IMG/VR virus record: IMGVR_UViG_3300009132_000553
Coordinates: 1-29,190 of that record
Reading direction: 5' to 3' (one strand)
DNA: 29,190 bases
Source of the DNA: a virus
In this document: positions 1 to 8,700 of the stretch, piece after piece
How the letters are laid out: each line of letters opens with the position of its first letter
Position numbering within the stretch: position 1 is the first letter of the stretch
Made by a program: the position numbers and the translations under genes
The notes under the pieces: model-generated
Told to the model about the DNA's origin: nothing
The model's input: the letters and a program-made list of their open reading frames with translations, nothing else
Database searches by the model: none

Positions 1-1
1 A

Positions 2-43
2 GCACCAGCACCAGCACCAGCACCAGCACCAGCACCAGCACCA
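2..43 (+). repeat. GCACCA hexamer tandem repeat, 7 copies
   Basis: Seven perfect in-frame copies of GCACCA encode Ala-Pro pairs at the visible start of the first protein. A second short direct repeat follows: the 12-mer GCTCCCCGCGCC at 44-55 and again at 62-73. The array may continue to the left of the window. Such tracts code for rigid extended linkers and can change copy number by slippage. Confidence 0.9.
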
Positions 44-715
44 GCTCCCCGCGCCCAGCCAGCTCCCCGCGCCACACCCGCGGATTACGGCCCCGAAGCA
101 CGAAATGCCCTACCCACGCCTAGGTCTGGTAAAGAGTTCCAAGCTCAGCGTCGCGAACAGAGTCAAATGCGTGCTTTGGAAAGAGCTGACGCATCACGCG
201 ACATGGGTAACATAATAGGGCGCATGAACGAAAACGACGCAGCTCGCAACCAACTTTACGATTACAGCGATCTTTACGGCAATAACGATCAAGGAAGCCG
301 GGGGAGAAACTATGTACCTAACCAAACAGGGCGAGACCCCCGCGAAGATTACTTCCTAGGCGATCCCGTAGGGGGAGTACCTGATCCCGGAGCGCAGCCG
401 GACACATCTCGACGAGGTGAAGTCGATCAGATGTTCAGAGACGAGGCCTCCCAGATGTACGGAACCGACCAATGGGGCGGCGACCTAGGCCCCACCTCCG
501 ATGACCCCGGAAGTAGAAGAAATCAGGATTATCCTTTAGAGAACGAGGGCTATGAGATTGACGAAGGAGCCTACGACGACGAAGACATCACGGATCCAGA
601 CTATGACGACGGATACGGCGAGCAGGTCGGCCCCGCATTCGGCGAGGGGGAGGAAGAGTGGTACAGGCGCAGGCGAGCAGAGAATATGCACCGTCAGCAA
701 GCATGGGGACAATAG
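2..715 (+). CDS. Hypothetical acidic protein with (Ala-Pro)n tract, 5' end outside window
   Basis: The reading frame is open from the first full codon to a TAG at 713-715, giving 237 visible residues and no stop, so the gene begins upstream of the window. The left edge encodes seven Ala-Pro pairs from a perfect GCACCA hexamer repeat, followed by two copies of an Ala-Pro-Arg-Ala block. The rest is hydrophilic and probably largely disordered. It is rich in Asp, Glu, Gly, Tyr and Arg, with a strongly acidic stretch (EGYEIDEGAYDDEDITDPD) near the C-terminus and a basic RRRR cluster just before the end. An internal ATG at 167 is a possible start, but the open frame upstream makes a longer protein more likely. 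I recognise no family. By position it belongs to the phage structural/packaging block. Confidence 0.6.
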   Translation, partial: APAPAPAPAPAPAPAPRAQPAPRATPADYGPEARNALPTPRSGKEFQAQRREQSQMRALERADASRDMGNIIGRMNENDAARNQLYDYSDLYGNNDQGSRGRNYVPNQTGRDPREDYFLGDPVGGVPDPGAQPDTSRRGEVDQMFRDEASQMYGTDQWGGDLGPTSDDPGSRRNQDYPLENEGYEIDEGAYDDEDITDPDYDDGYGEQVGPAFGEGEEEWYRRRRAENMHRQQAWGQ

Positions 716-716
716 T

Positions 717-1016
717 GTGAAAAACACCCCTGAAGCCATGAGTCTCCAGGAGTTTCGCCGGAGACAAGCTGAAAAAGAGGCAGATCGTCGCAGAAACGCT
801 ATGCATAAGCTAAGAGTAGCTCTGAATCAGGAAGCAAATCGGTTTAGAGCCGGTCTGGCGAACTTGGACGTCGGCAGCGGCACCGAGGCTCATCAGCGCA
901 TGATGCGAGACAATCCCGATTTGAAGAGGTTCCACCCGGACTACGGTGGGGTACCTGGAAAAGGGGTTCCGAAGAAACAGTGGTACGGAACTGGAAACCA
1001 CCCACTAAAGCGATGA
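717..1016 (+). CDS. Hypothetical small basic protein (99 aa)
   Basis: I chose the GTG at 717, one base after the upstream stop, because GGGGAC (705-710) sits about six bases upstream as a plausible Shine-Dalgarno site. An ATG at 738 in the same frame is the alternative and lacks a good site. The frame is open further upstream (to 552), but that would overlap the previous gene by about 160 bases. The product is basic, with a charged helical N-terminal half (repeated Arg/Glu/Lys) and a C-terminal half rich in Gly, Pro and Lys. No family is recognised. It ends in an ATGA overlap with the next gene, so the two are probably translated together. Confidence 0.6.
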   Translation: MKNTPEAMSLQEFRRRQAEKEADRRRNAMHKLRVALNQEANRFRAGLANLDVGSGTEAHQRMMRDNPDLKRFHPDYGGVPGKGVPKKQWYGTGNHPLKR

Positions 1017-1207
1017 CATTCGAATATGAACAAGAGAGTCCGGCCGAACAGTTCGCAAATGAGCTGATGTCGATATTCATTCGCTGGTACGAGGAATCGG
1101 ACTTAGATGACGACGAGATGGCCGAGGCCGCGGGTCAGGTAATCGACCAATTTTGTGGAACCGGGGTAGACTTCGAATCCGAGATCCCCTTCGACGACGA
1201 CGAGTAA
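1013..1207 (+). CDS. Hypothetical small acidic protein (64 aa)
   Basis: The start is set by the ATGA overlap with the preceding stop (ATG 1013, TGA 1014-1016). An in-frame ATG at 980 would create a long overlap and is less likely. The protein is very acidic, with clusters DLDDDEM and a terminal PFDDDE, and is probably helical in its first 45 residues. No family is recognised. It ends TAATG, sharing one base with the next start. The charge contrasts with the strongly basic 25-residue peptide two genes downstream; pairing of the two is only a guess. Confidence 0.6.
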   Translation: MTFEYEQESPAEQFANELMSIFIRWYEESDLDDDEMAEAAGQVIDQFCGTGVDFESEIPFDDDE

Positions 1208-1323
1208 TGTGGGATCTAGCTACAATCAAGAAGATGAACACGCCTGCGGAGATCCGTAGGCGGGCGGCGTACGCTCGTAAGCTAAATAGAGTCAGTACAA
1301 AAACAAAAACCAAGGAGGAATAG
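1207..1323 (+). CDS. Hypothetical 38-aa basic protein
   Basis: A 38-codon frame starts in a TAATG overlap with the preceding gene and ends at TAG 1321-1323. The product begins MWDLATIKKM, has a central Arg-rich helix (EIRRRAAYARKLNRV) and ends in alternating Lys/Thr (TKTKTKEE). The tight junctions on both sides support a real gene although it is short. The codons for its C-terminus also contain the AAGGAGGAA ribosome site of the next gene. Function unknown. Confidence 0.5.
   Translation: MWDLATIKKMNTPAEIRRRAAYARKLNRVSTKTKTKEE
1312..1320 (+). promoter_or_regulatory. Strong Shine-Dalgarno site for the 25-aa basic peptide
   Basis: AAGGAGGAA contains a full GGAGG core (1314-1318) ending seven bases before the ATG at 1326. 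It is the best-placed ribosome site I found in the left part of the window. It lies inside the end of the 38-residue gene. Confidence 0.7.
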
Positions 1324-1325
1324 AC

Positions 1326-1403
1326 ATGCCAGGATTCGGAAGAGCTTACGGAAAAAAGAAAACGGTTAAGAAAAAGAAAACGACCAAGCGACGCAAGCGA
1401 TGA
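1326..1403 (+). CDS. 25-aa polybasic peptide
   Basis: ATG 1326 is preceded by a near-perfect Shine-Dalgarno site at ideal spacing. The frame ends at TGA 1401-1403, which overlaps the next ATG (1400) as ATGA. The product begins MPGFGRAYG and continues with 16 residues that are nearly all Lys, Arg or Thr (12 basic residues). It carries no acidic residue. It looks like a nucleic-acid-binding or packaging-associated peptide, but I know no named family and cannot exclude a leader that mainly couples translation to the downstream gene. The strong ribosome site argues that the peptide itself is made in quantity. Confidence 0.55.
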   Translation: MPGFGRAYGKKKTVKKKKTTKRRKR

Positions 1404-2137
1404 ACCCATTCATGGAAGAAGAGCTTCGCAAATCGGGTAAGCACCCGGGACGCATTACCAGTTCTAGTGGTAGCGGCAACCAATACTTGCAGCCGTATAA
1501 ACAATACATGGATACTGGGGTAAACAACCCCAACCCGCGAGTATCGGAGCACTACCGCCCAATGTCCGAGGCTGAATTCAAGCAGAACCAGCAGCGCATG
1601 ATAAAGCAGTTCGTGGAAGGCCCCGTGCGCCCGCATGTACAAAATCTAATCGCGAAGGGAAAAGTCCCATTCTCGTCGAATGCTTACGGGCCCGGCCCAC
1701 GAGGGGTAGAGTATAGAACACCCACGCCCGGAGGCAAATTGGGACCAAAGCAATTTCTAGCCACACCTCCCCCTTCCAACTTGAAAGCACCGCCTCCCCC
1801 TCCACTTAAGCCCGGAATGGTTACCGGGATACCTAACGTAAACGTAAAACGGGCTCCTGGGGGGCACCCACCGGCTAAGCCACCCTCCATCCCCCCGGCT
1901 TTGTTGAAGGAGCTCAGGGACAACTTGCCAAATAAGGGTGTTAAAAAACCCTCTGGGGGAAGTCGACTTCCAAGCTCCAGCGGCCTCAAAACGATGCCTG
2001 CGTACAGGGGCTTCGGAGGATGGACGGCCATGTTTATGGAAGGCCCGGAAATGCAAAAGGCAAAGACCGATCCGTACTACGGGATGTCCGACAAAGATAG
2101 AAAGCGCCTAGAATGGGCATTGATTCACGGCACATGA
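1400..2137 (+). CDS. Hypothetical proline-rich protein (245 aa)
   Basis: The start is set by ATGA overlap with the 25-residue peptide gene, and the gene ends in an ATGA overlap with terminase. The first 80 residues are mixed and hydrophilic (Gln, Asn, Ser, Arg). Residues from about 115 to 185 are a disordered proline/lysine region with several polyproline runs. The last 40 residues look folded, with aromatic residues and a charged end (SDKDRKRLEWALIHGT). Its place directly before the terminase large subunit is where a terminase small subunit often lies. I see no helix-turn-helix or other small-terminase feature, and the composition does not fit. Function unknown. Confidence 0.65.
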   Translation: MNPFMEEELRKSGKHPGRITSSSGSGNQYLQPYKQYMDTGVNNPNPRVSEHYRPMSEAEFKQNQQRMIKQFVEGPVRPHVQNLIAKGKVPFSSNAYGPGPRGVEYRTPTPGGKLGPKQFLATPPPSNLKAPPPPPLKPGMVTGIPNVNVKRAPGGHPPAKPPSIPPALLKELRDNLPNKGVKKPSGGSRLPSSSGLKTMPAYRGFGGWTAMFMEGPEMQKAKTDPYYGMSDKDRKRLEWALIHGT

Positions 2138-3882
2138 CCGAACAAGACGAGCAATTGGCTGACTTGATCCGGATCGACCCCGAGGTCTGGTTCGGAACAT
2201 TTGCAATGATCAAGGACAAGCGAGGCAAGAACATCAAGCCCGAGCCCAACGTTTTGCAGAGAAAGATGTTCGCGCACTACCGAAAGTGCCAATTGGAGCA
2301 GAAACCGTGTAAAATGATCATTTTGAAGCCCCGCCAGAAGGGTGCTTCCACGTGCGCGCAGGCGTTGACTTATCACCACATGCGAAAACATGAGAACCTG
2401 AACGGCTCGTTAATGGGTGATATTGCAGGCACGAGCGACAAGGTATTCGAAATATACCGTCGATACGCGGAAAACGACTATTTCCCATGGGACGAGACCG
2501 GAATAAACTTGGAAGACGGTGGAAATCTGGCGGATTTGATCAAATTGTCCAGTAAGAGCGCCTACGGCAAGGAGACCGCAGGATCGAAGAATGCCGGAAG
2601 ATCCGGCACGATTCAGGTTGGCAACATGACGGAGGTGGCTTTTTGGCCTTTAGGCGGTGAAAGAGACCCCGCATTGGGTTATTTGCAGAGTTTGTACGAC
2701 GGTGACAACGTTTCTTTGGTAGTAGCGGACAGCACCCCGAACGGCCCTGCCGGTTGGTTTTACCGAACCTGGGTGCAGGACAACGAATGGGCGAAGATAT
2801 TCGCGGCGTGGTTCGAGTTCGGGGACTCTAAAATACCTTTCAAATCCGAAGACGAGCTCCGAGAATTCAAGGATACCATGACCGACGACGAGAAGTCGGA
2901 ATTGGAGCGATTCGACGTGACTTACGAGAATCTGCAATGGCGTCGGAGAGTGCTACAGGACAAATGTAACGGCGACGTAAGCAAATTTCGGCAGGAATAT
3001 CCGAGCGACCCCGAGGAATGTTTCCTCATGTCGAGTCGCCCGAGGTTCCATATAGAGTGTTTGAACGACATGGCCAAGCACTCCAAGTCCCAGGACTACC
3101 AAGTTGGCATAATGTCAGTGCAGGGGGGCAAAGGATCTTTTAAAAAGGACTTCGGTGGAAATTGGCGGGTGTACGACGAGCCGGAACACGACTCGAAGTA
3201 CCTAGTGTCGGTGGACACATGTACCGGCGAGGATCAACAGATGCAGGGTTTGGCCGCAGATCCGGATTTTCACAGTGTGCAGGTATGGCGAGCCCCCTTC
3301 GAGGACTGGCACGGGGACTGGCATGTCGCCAGATTGGTAGCCGTGCACCACTCCCGTCTTGATATCGGGGTTCTCGCGCAGGAGGTTGAGGGTGCCGCCC
3401 GTTGGTACGGGGGCGCATTCGTCATCCCCGAGGTGAACAACAGTGGATTAGCCTTGTTGAAGTATTTATTGGAGATGGGCTTGAGCGTATACCGCCGGAG
3501 AAAGGTCAACGACTCCAGCGGAATGGTCGAAAAGAGCTTCGGATGGTCTACGGACAAGATCACCCGCAAGACGGTAATCGACCACATGGCGGCTGAATTG
3601 ATGGAAGGAAATTTTGATATACCCGACAAGGATATCTTGCATGAGATGAAGGTGTTCGTGGTAAATGACCGGGGGAAGCCCGAGGCTGCTCCCGGTCACC
3701 ACGACGATCACGTACTCGCCGCCGCCATTGCACTATACAATTTGGATTTAGCTTCTACATACAGGCTACCCAAGAAAAAGAAGATCACCACACGCATGCT
3801 CCGAAAGAACCCCGCCCTTATGTGCCCGGACGGATTCATGCGATTACCGATGGCCCAGATGAGGGCGCACAAGCGGTTGTAG
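2134..3882 (+). CDS. terL: Terminase large subunit (ATPase/nuclease)
   Basis: This is the DNA-packaging motor. It docks on the portal, uses ATP to drive DNA into the capsid, and cuts the concatemer. I chose ATG 2134 (582 aa) because it forms ATGA with the preceding stop; ATG 2113 would add seven residues. The ATPase domain shows a Walker A variant KPRQKGAST (65-73, the RQxGxS/T form of large terminases), a Walker-B-like segment ending MTEVAFW (165-171) and a DSTPNG coupling-type motif (199-204). The nuclease domain shows the three expected acidic positions of an RNase-H-like fold: Asp361 in VSVDTCTG, Glu433 in PEVNN, and Asp524/525 in GHHDDHVLAAA. Length fits the family. The C-terminus is basic. 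No small terminase is recognisable beside it. Confidence 0.93.
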   Translation: MTEQDEQLADLIRIDPEVWFGTFAMIKDKRGKNIKPEPNVLQRKMFAHYRKCQLEQKPCKMIILKPRQKGASTCAQALTYHHMRKHENLNGSLMGDIAGTSDKVFEIYRRYAENDYFPWDETGINLEDGGNLADLIKLSSKSAYGKETAGSKNAGRSGTIQVGNMTEVAFWPLGGERDPALGYLQSLYDGDNVSLVVADSTPNGPAGWFYRTWVQDNEWAKIFAAWFEFGDSKIPFKSEDELREFKDTMTDDEKSELERFDVTYENLQWRRRVLQDKCNGDVSKFRQEYPSDPEECFLMSSRPRFHIECLNDMAKHSKSQDYQVGIMSVQGGKGSFKKDFGGNWRVYDEPEHDSKYLVSVDTCTGEDQQMQGLAADPDFHSVQVWRAPFEDWHGDWHVARLVAVHHSRLDIGVLAQEVEGAARWYGGAFVIPEVNNSGLALLKYLLEMGLSVYRRRKVNDSSGMVEKSFGWSTDKITRKTVIDHMAAELMEGNFDIPDKDILHEMKVFVVNDRGKPEAAPGHHDDHVLAAAIALYNLDLASTYRLPKKKKITTRMLRKNPALMCPDGFMRLPMAQMRAHKRL

Positions 3883-3911
3883 CCGCAACTAACTATAACT
3901 AAGGTATCGAC
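3883..3911 (+). promoter_or_regulatory. Short leader with ATAACTA motif and AAGG ribosome site
   Basis: This 29-base gap is one of the few non-coding stretches. It contains ATAACTA at 3895-3901 followed by AAGG near 3901-3904, about seven bases before the ATG at 3912. The same heptamer recurs before the starts at 20914 and 24278. It could be a -10-like promoter element or only an AT-rich initiation region. Confidence 0.3.
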
Positions 3912-5702
3912 ATGGCAATGCAACAAGTAAACGGAAAATGGTACGATGAGGACATGTCCCCCGAGGACATTATGCAAGCGGAGCGCATCAACGCCAATCG
4001 TCAGGGCTACACGCACGGTGAAAAGACACGCGGCGAGCAATTTAATGAGGACTGGATAGACCCGTGGTCAAAAATCGACGATGACGACAGCTGGCTGGAG
4101 AGGATTGGGAAAACGGCAGCCGACTGGACTATAGCTTCCCCCATGAAGCTCGGCACCGCCATAGGCGACCAGATCGAGGATTGGACGGGGAACAAAGACG
4201 GGAAGGAGAAAGAGTGGCGCGTCAATCCCCTTGATTTCTCGGAGGGCGGCGGCGAAGATTTCTGGAATGCTTTGTTCTCCATCCCGGCATTCAAGGCCGG
4301 CAAGGTCGCGCTAGGAGGCATACCCAATTTAATGAAAGCCTATAAGACTGGCGGAAAACCCGCGCTTGACCGCTACATGAAAGAAGTGGCTGGGGGCTTC
4401 GGGATGAACGCCCCAACAAGCTCAGCAATTACTTCGGGACGGCAAATTAAAAACAAGCTTGGATTGTACCCCGGCGATATCGGTTGGAAGGCGAGGACTA
4501 TGGGCGCCGCCTATCCCGCAAGTATGGTCGGCGTCGGCATGGCGGGCGGGCCCATGGACAATCCCTTCGATGACGGGAAGAAACCGGAGAACGCCACGGT
4601 CGTAGACGCCGGCCAAACACCCCCCGGCCAAATACCCTCCGGCCTCGACCCCAACATCGGCCGCTCGCAGTCCTGGAAGACCGCCAGAGAATTTTTAGAA
4701 GGGGGCATGGCGGATCACCCGAACTTCGATCCTTCCCAGTTCCCCAACGACCCGGCCCACGGTATTGATAAGGTCGCGTTGCGACATGCCGTGCAAGGTG
4801 ACGTAGATGGCTACCAGATTGCCAGATACCACGACAAACTACGGGATTTAGAAAACCGCGGTAGAGTAGTAGATAGCCACCAGGACTTGATCGACGACTG
4901 GAAGGCTTCCAAGGAAAATGAAGACGTGTGGAGCGAGCAAGACAAGATGAAATGGGTCAGGGCCTATAACATGGGCGAACTTGACGACTTCAAGCTCAAA
5001 AGAACCCCGTTCACCGATGCCGGACCCCCTAGTCTAGATAACCCTAGCTCTACGCCCAAACCAGGCCCCGGAATCACTCCTAAGCCTCCGTCAGATGAAT
5101 CAGGCGATGAGAGTCTAGGCTTCGGAGGAAGCGCGTCACCGTGGGCGGAAATCGGACTCACCGGCGGCGCCTTGGCCCTATGGTTGGCGAGCAGGGGCAG
5201 AGCCAGACCCCCCAGAGTTCCGGGACCCCCGGCTCAGTTAGGACTACCTAATAGAATAGGCAATTTCACAATGCCAGGCGGTTCGACACCCATGTCTAAC
5301 GCCCGTCCCTACACCCCACCGAGGCAGTCGGCACCGCAGGGGGAGCTACCCCATTTCGAGAAGATCGGACCCCCGTACCCGGGGCAGCCTACCCTAGGCA
5401 ACAAACCACCTCGCCTGGATAACGCCCGCCCGAACTTTGAAACAGTAGGGGGACCTAGAAATGTGACGCCCGATGTGATCAACGTACCGCCACGACCGGT
5501 ACCCCCCAGACTCGAGAATACTAGAAGTAGTTTTCGCAGAGAACCTCCTCACCTACCTTACGCTCGCCGAGACAACTCCCCAGGCGTTCAGGATTGGATC
5601 CCACCTAATTGGCGGGAATGGACGAAGCCGAAAAGAGGGCGCGCGCCGGATTTAGATGACTTTGGCACAGGCTGGTGGGACGACGCATTGAGACGAGGCT
5701 AA
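3912..5702 (+). CDS. Hypothetical proline-rich, possibly virion-associated protein (596 aa)
   Basis: ATG 3912 follows AAGG at good spacing. The first 100 residues are acidic with Trp-rich charged helices. Residues about 125-220 are Gly/Ala-rich and partly hydrophobic, a feel shared with the start of the giant protein downstream. After a hydrophilic helical middle part, a single likely membrane helix lies near 412-428 (EIGLTGGALALWLASRG) with Arg-rich flank. The remainder is a long proline-rich tail with three diverged copies of a unit like 'NARP' (SNARPYTPP, DNARPNFET, ENTRSSFRR). The last residues (GWWDDALRRG) resemble the first residues of the next protein (MAWWDDTLDLG). No family is recognised. 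By composition and position it may be an internal virion protein partnered with the giant protein. Confidence 0.65.
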   Translation: MAMQQVNGKWYDEDMSPEDIMQAERINANRQGYTHGEKTRGEQFNEDWIDPWSKIDDDDSWLERIGKTAADWTIASPMKLGTAIGDQIEDWTGNKDGKEKEWRVNPLDFSEGGGEDFWNALFSIPAFKAGKVALGGIPNLMKAYKTGGKPALDRYMKEVAGGFGMNAPTSSAITSGRQIKNKLGLYPGDIGWKARTMGAAYPASMVGVGMAGGPMDNPFDDGKKPENATVVDAGQTPPGQIPSGLDPNIGRSQSWKTAREFLEGGMADHPNFDPSQFPNDPAHGIDKVALRHAVQGDVDGYQIARYHDKLRDLENRGRVVDSHQDLIDDWKASKENEDVWSEQDKMKWVRAYNMGELDDFKLKRTPFTDAGPPSLDNPSSTPKPGPGITPKPPSDESGDESLGFGGSASPWAEIGLTGGALALWLASRGRARPPRVPGPPAQLGLPNRIGNFTMPGGSTPMSNARPYTPPRQSAPQGELPHFEKIGPPYPGQPTLGNKPPRLDNARPNFETVGGPRNVTPDVINVPPRPVPPRLENTRSSFRREPPHLPYARRDNSPGVQDWIPPNWREWTKPKRGRAPDLDDFGTGWWDDALRRG

Positions 5703-5732
5703 TCGGAGGTACGCATGGCTTGGTGGGACGAC
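5673..5732 (+). repeat. 12-bp direct repeat encoding Trp-Trp-Asp-Asp at a gene junction
   Basis: TGGTGGGACGAC occurs at 5673-5684, in the last codons of the 596-residue protein, and again at 5721-5732, in codons 3-6 of the giant protein. The copies start 48 bases apart and both are read as Trp-Trp-Asp-Asp followed by Ala/Thr-Leu. A further match continues after the 12-mer. Confidence 0.85.
5704..5710 (+). promoter_or_regulatory. Shine-Dalgarno site of the giant gene
   Basis: CGGAGGT ends four bases before ATG 5715. The core match is strong although the spacing is on the short side. It fixes the start of the 4386-codon gene and lies in the 12-base gap between the two genes. Confidence 0.7.
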
Positions 5733-8700
5733 ACACTTGACCTGGGTGCCAACCGGTATCGCAAGGACGAAGAAGAAGACGGCATAGACAAGTTCTTAGC
5801 GAAACCGTCTCAGCGGCCATACCAGCCGCTTACTCCGCAGCAGCCTGCCCAGCCGCCTGCCCAGCCGCCTGCCCAGCAGCAGTATCCTCAGCCTGCCCAG
5901 CAGCAGTATCCTCAGCAGTACCAATCTCCGCTGGATGAGCTGGATGCTTACGACAGCATGCAGTCCCAACAAGCGGGTATGTCTGCCGACGCCAAGGAAT
6001 TCAACACCTCCGCAGATATATGGGAAAACCGTTACACTAAGTTCAAGGAGGAGAAGCTCGACCCTTTTTATAGTGGGCTGAATTTATTTGGAGAGATAGA
6101 AACGGATGATGATTACATCACGCACATAGACGGGGAATTCGACCGTCTTACCAAGCTCTCAAGCGAGGAGGATGGGTTCTTTTCCTTTGGTCCGTCCGAC
6201 GAGAAGATTTCGGCTAAAGAACGTCTGAAGGCATTCGGGGGCTGGAATGCACCCAACGGCCTCAGGGATCAGTTCCGGAAACTCAAGGAGGAGTCCGAGG
6301 CCCGAAGGTCAAGGGCCGACGAAGCCGACATAAGGAGCTCCAACATGATGGAGGCTCTATTGAACATCCCCCGCACTCAGCGCGAGGCGATGGACAGCCA
6401 GATAAAGGCTCGCAAGAAGAGCACGAGCCAGACCCTGTCAAGCAAGAAGAAAACGGACGATTTGCTAGATTCGTTGCACTGGGAGAAGCCCAAGTACTGG
6501 AAGGGTGCCCTACTGAACCCGGATCGCATAGACCCCCGCACGCAATTGGAATCCACGGGTAAGGAGTGGTGGAACGAGTACAACGCCAACGCATCCAATC
6601 AGAAGCAGAACGAACGTATGGTATCTGCCATGAAAGGCGACTTGGACGGTGTCTTAAATCGTCGTCAGCAGGTCACCAAGGATCGTCGTCTACGCGCGCG
6701 CGGGGCTATGTTCTCTTATGGCAACGGCACGGTCGACGGTCATTATCCGACGGGCTTGAGCAAAAGCGACACTGATTTATTGGACTTGGACAGGATGCGC
6801 AAGGCCGGGATGACTGAATACAAAGGTCAGCCTCTGGAAGCTATGGTATCTCAACTGGGAGGCCCTGAACGTTTGGGGATGGCTAAGATCCTTAGTAGCG
6901 TATACGAGTCCAAAAACAATTGGCAGGATGCCCAGATACAATTTTTAAAGTCCATCGGGAGTTCCCGATCCGATAAGCTCAAGGAATCCATGCAGGCCGC
7001 CGAAGAGCTCATGCACAAGTCGGTCTCCATAGCCGCTCAGCACGGCTTGGACAACGAGTTATTCGAGCAGGCCGAGTCCGTCGGATGGTTGGAGGGCCTA
7101 GGCAATGCAATCACTCGCGGTGGTTTGATGAGCGAGCAGAGTAATTACACCAAGGAGTTTCTCACGAACACTTTGGACTTGGACGACATGCAACGTCTGA
7201 TCGAGATACAGAGTGAGATCGAAGACTTGCCGGGTAGCACCGCCTTGGCGCGGTACCAAAAGATGGACAAGGGTGATAATTTGATTAAGGCGATGGGGAA
7301 GTTGGTTGTCAATGAGCCTCTAGCCGCCGTCGAAATGTTCGTGGAGTCCATGGCCGCCTTACTCCCCACGGCCGTAAAGGTCGGTCTCCCCACGGCTGCG
7401 GGCGGTGCCCTCATAGGTGCCCTGACAAAAGGCAAAGGTGGCGCGGAAATGGGTGGTCGACTTGGGGCAGCCCTCGGAATGGGACTATCATCCTTTTCTC
7501 TGGAGGCCGCCGGGAACGTCATGGAGAGCATGCAGGAGCTCAACATCAACGTCCATGACCCCAAAGTGTTTGCGGCGGCGTGGCACAACGACGTAGTTCG
7601 TAAAAAGATCGTCGACAAGGCGGTCAAGAAGGGTGTGCCCATAGGGTTTATGGATGCGGCTGCCGGCGGAATGGCCGGTCGTGTGTCCGCCAGCCTGATT
7701 CATGCGAACAAAGCCATGTTCAAGGGCGGCAAGTTAATAGACGCTAAAACGTGGGCAAAGTCAGTTGCGGACGTTCCGAGGTTCACCAAATGGCAGCGTC
7801 GCGGGTCAGTTGCGGCCGAGCTCGGGTTTGACGCATTCGGCGGCATGGGCGGGGAATATTTGGGTCAGGCTTGGTCCAAGGAGCCTGGCGAGGCTTGGGA
7901 TTGGGATGCCATAGCAGCGGAAGGCGTGATTGGCATAGGACCCGGCGCAATCGGGGGTGCCATAGATTATTACAACACCAGCAAGGGCCGGGTGGAATTC
8001 GAGAACGCCACCTTCAACTACTCCAATGTGCGCACTGGCCCCGAGGGTGAGAGCGGAACCATAAATCGGGCGGGGTGGATCGAGGATTACAGAACATACA
8101 GTAGTGCCGACGGCATGACGGACGCCCTGCTAAAGGCGGGCAATCTAAATGTTTCGACCGACCCTAACGCCCCGGCGGACAAAGCCATGTGGGTACAGGA
8201 TTGGGTCGCCCGTATGTGGTCAGCCAACCCCGAGAAGATGAGCAATCTCCGGGTGGTCATGAACTCCCAAAGAACCTCTGTCCGCGGTGGCGACAAATTG
8301 GGCGGGGCCTTCGAGCACGACGAGGAAGGCAATCCCGTGCTGTACATAAGCAAGGTAGGTATGGCGGACAACCCCATCGCCCACTTCATGCATGAGTCCG
8401 GGCACTTTGCTCGGGAAATGATCTTCGAGAATCCTCAGGACATGTACGACATGTACGACACCCTGAGCAAGCAAGATCGGCTGGAAGCTTATAGCGCGTA
8501 CCACAACAAAAAGCCCGGTGTATCTTTTCACGATTTAAGCCCTGCCGAACAAAACAAAACCCGAAAGGGCTTCGATAACATGGGCCAGGAAAAGCTCGCC
8601 GAAGAGTGGTTTGCATATCAGTGGGGAGCGCTATTGGCAGGTCAAACCGTTGAAGGTTCCAAGCCGATAGCCGCGCCTCTAAAACAATTTTTAGATGGTC

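Noticed and set aside
552-716. Long N-terminal extension of the 99-aa protein from ATG 552
   Set aside because: It would overlap the preceding gene by about 160 bases in another frame; GTG 717 has a purine-rich site and fits the compact gene spacing.
2113-2133. Upstream terminase start at ATG 2113
   Set aside because: It would overlap the previous gene by 25 bases with no better ribosome site, while ATG 2134 forms the ATGA junction used throughout the region.
5844-5915. CRISPR-like array
   Set aside because: The 12-base units are in-frame codons for a Pro/Gln linker without spacers. The repeats at 2-43 and 26120-26185 are coding in the same way.
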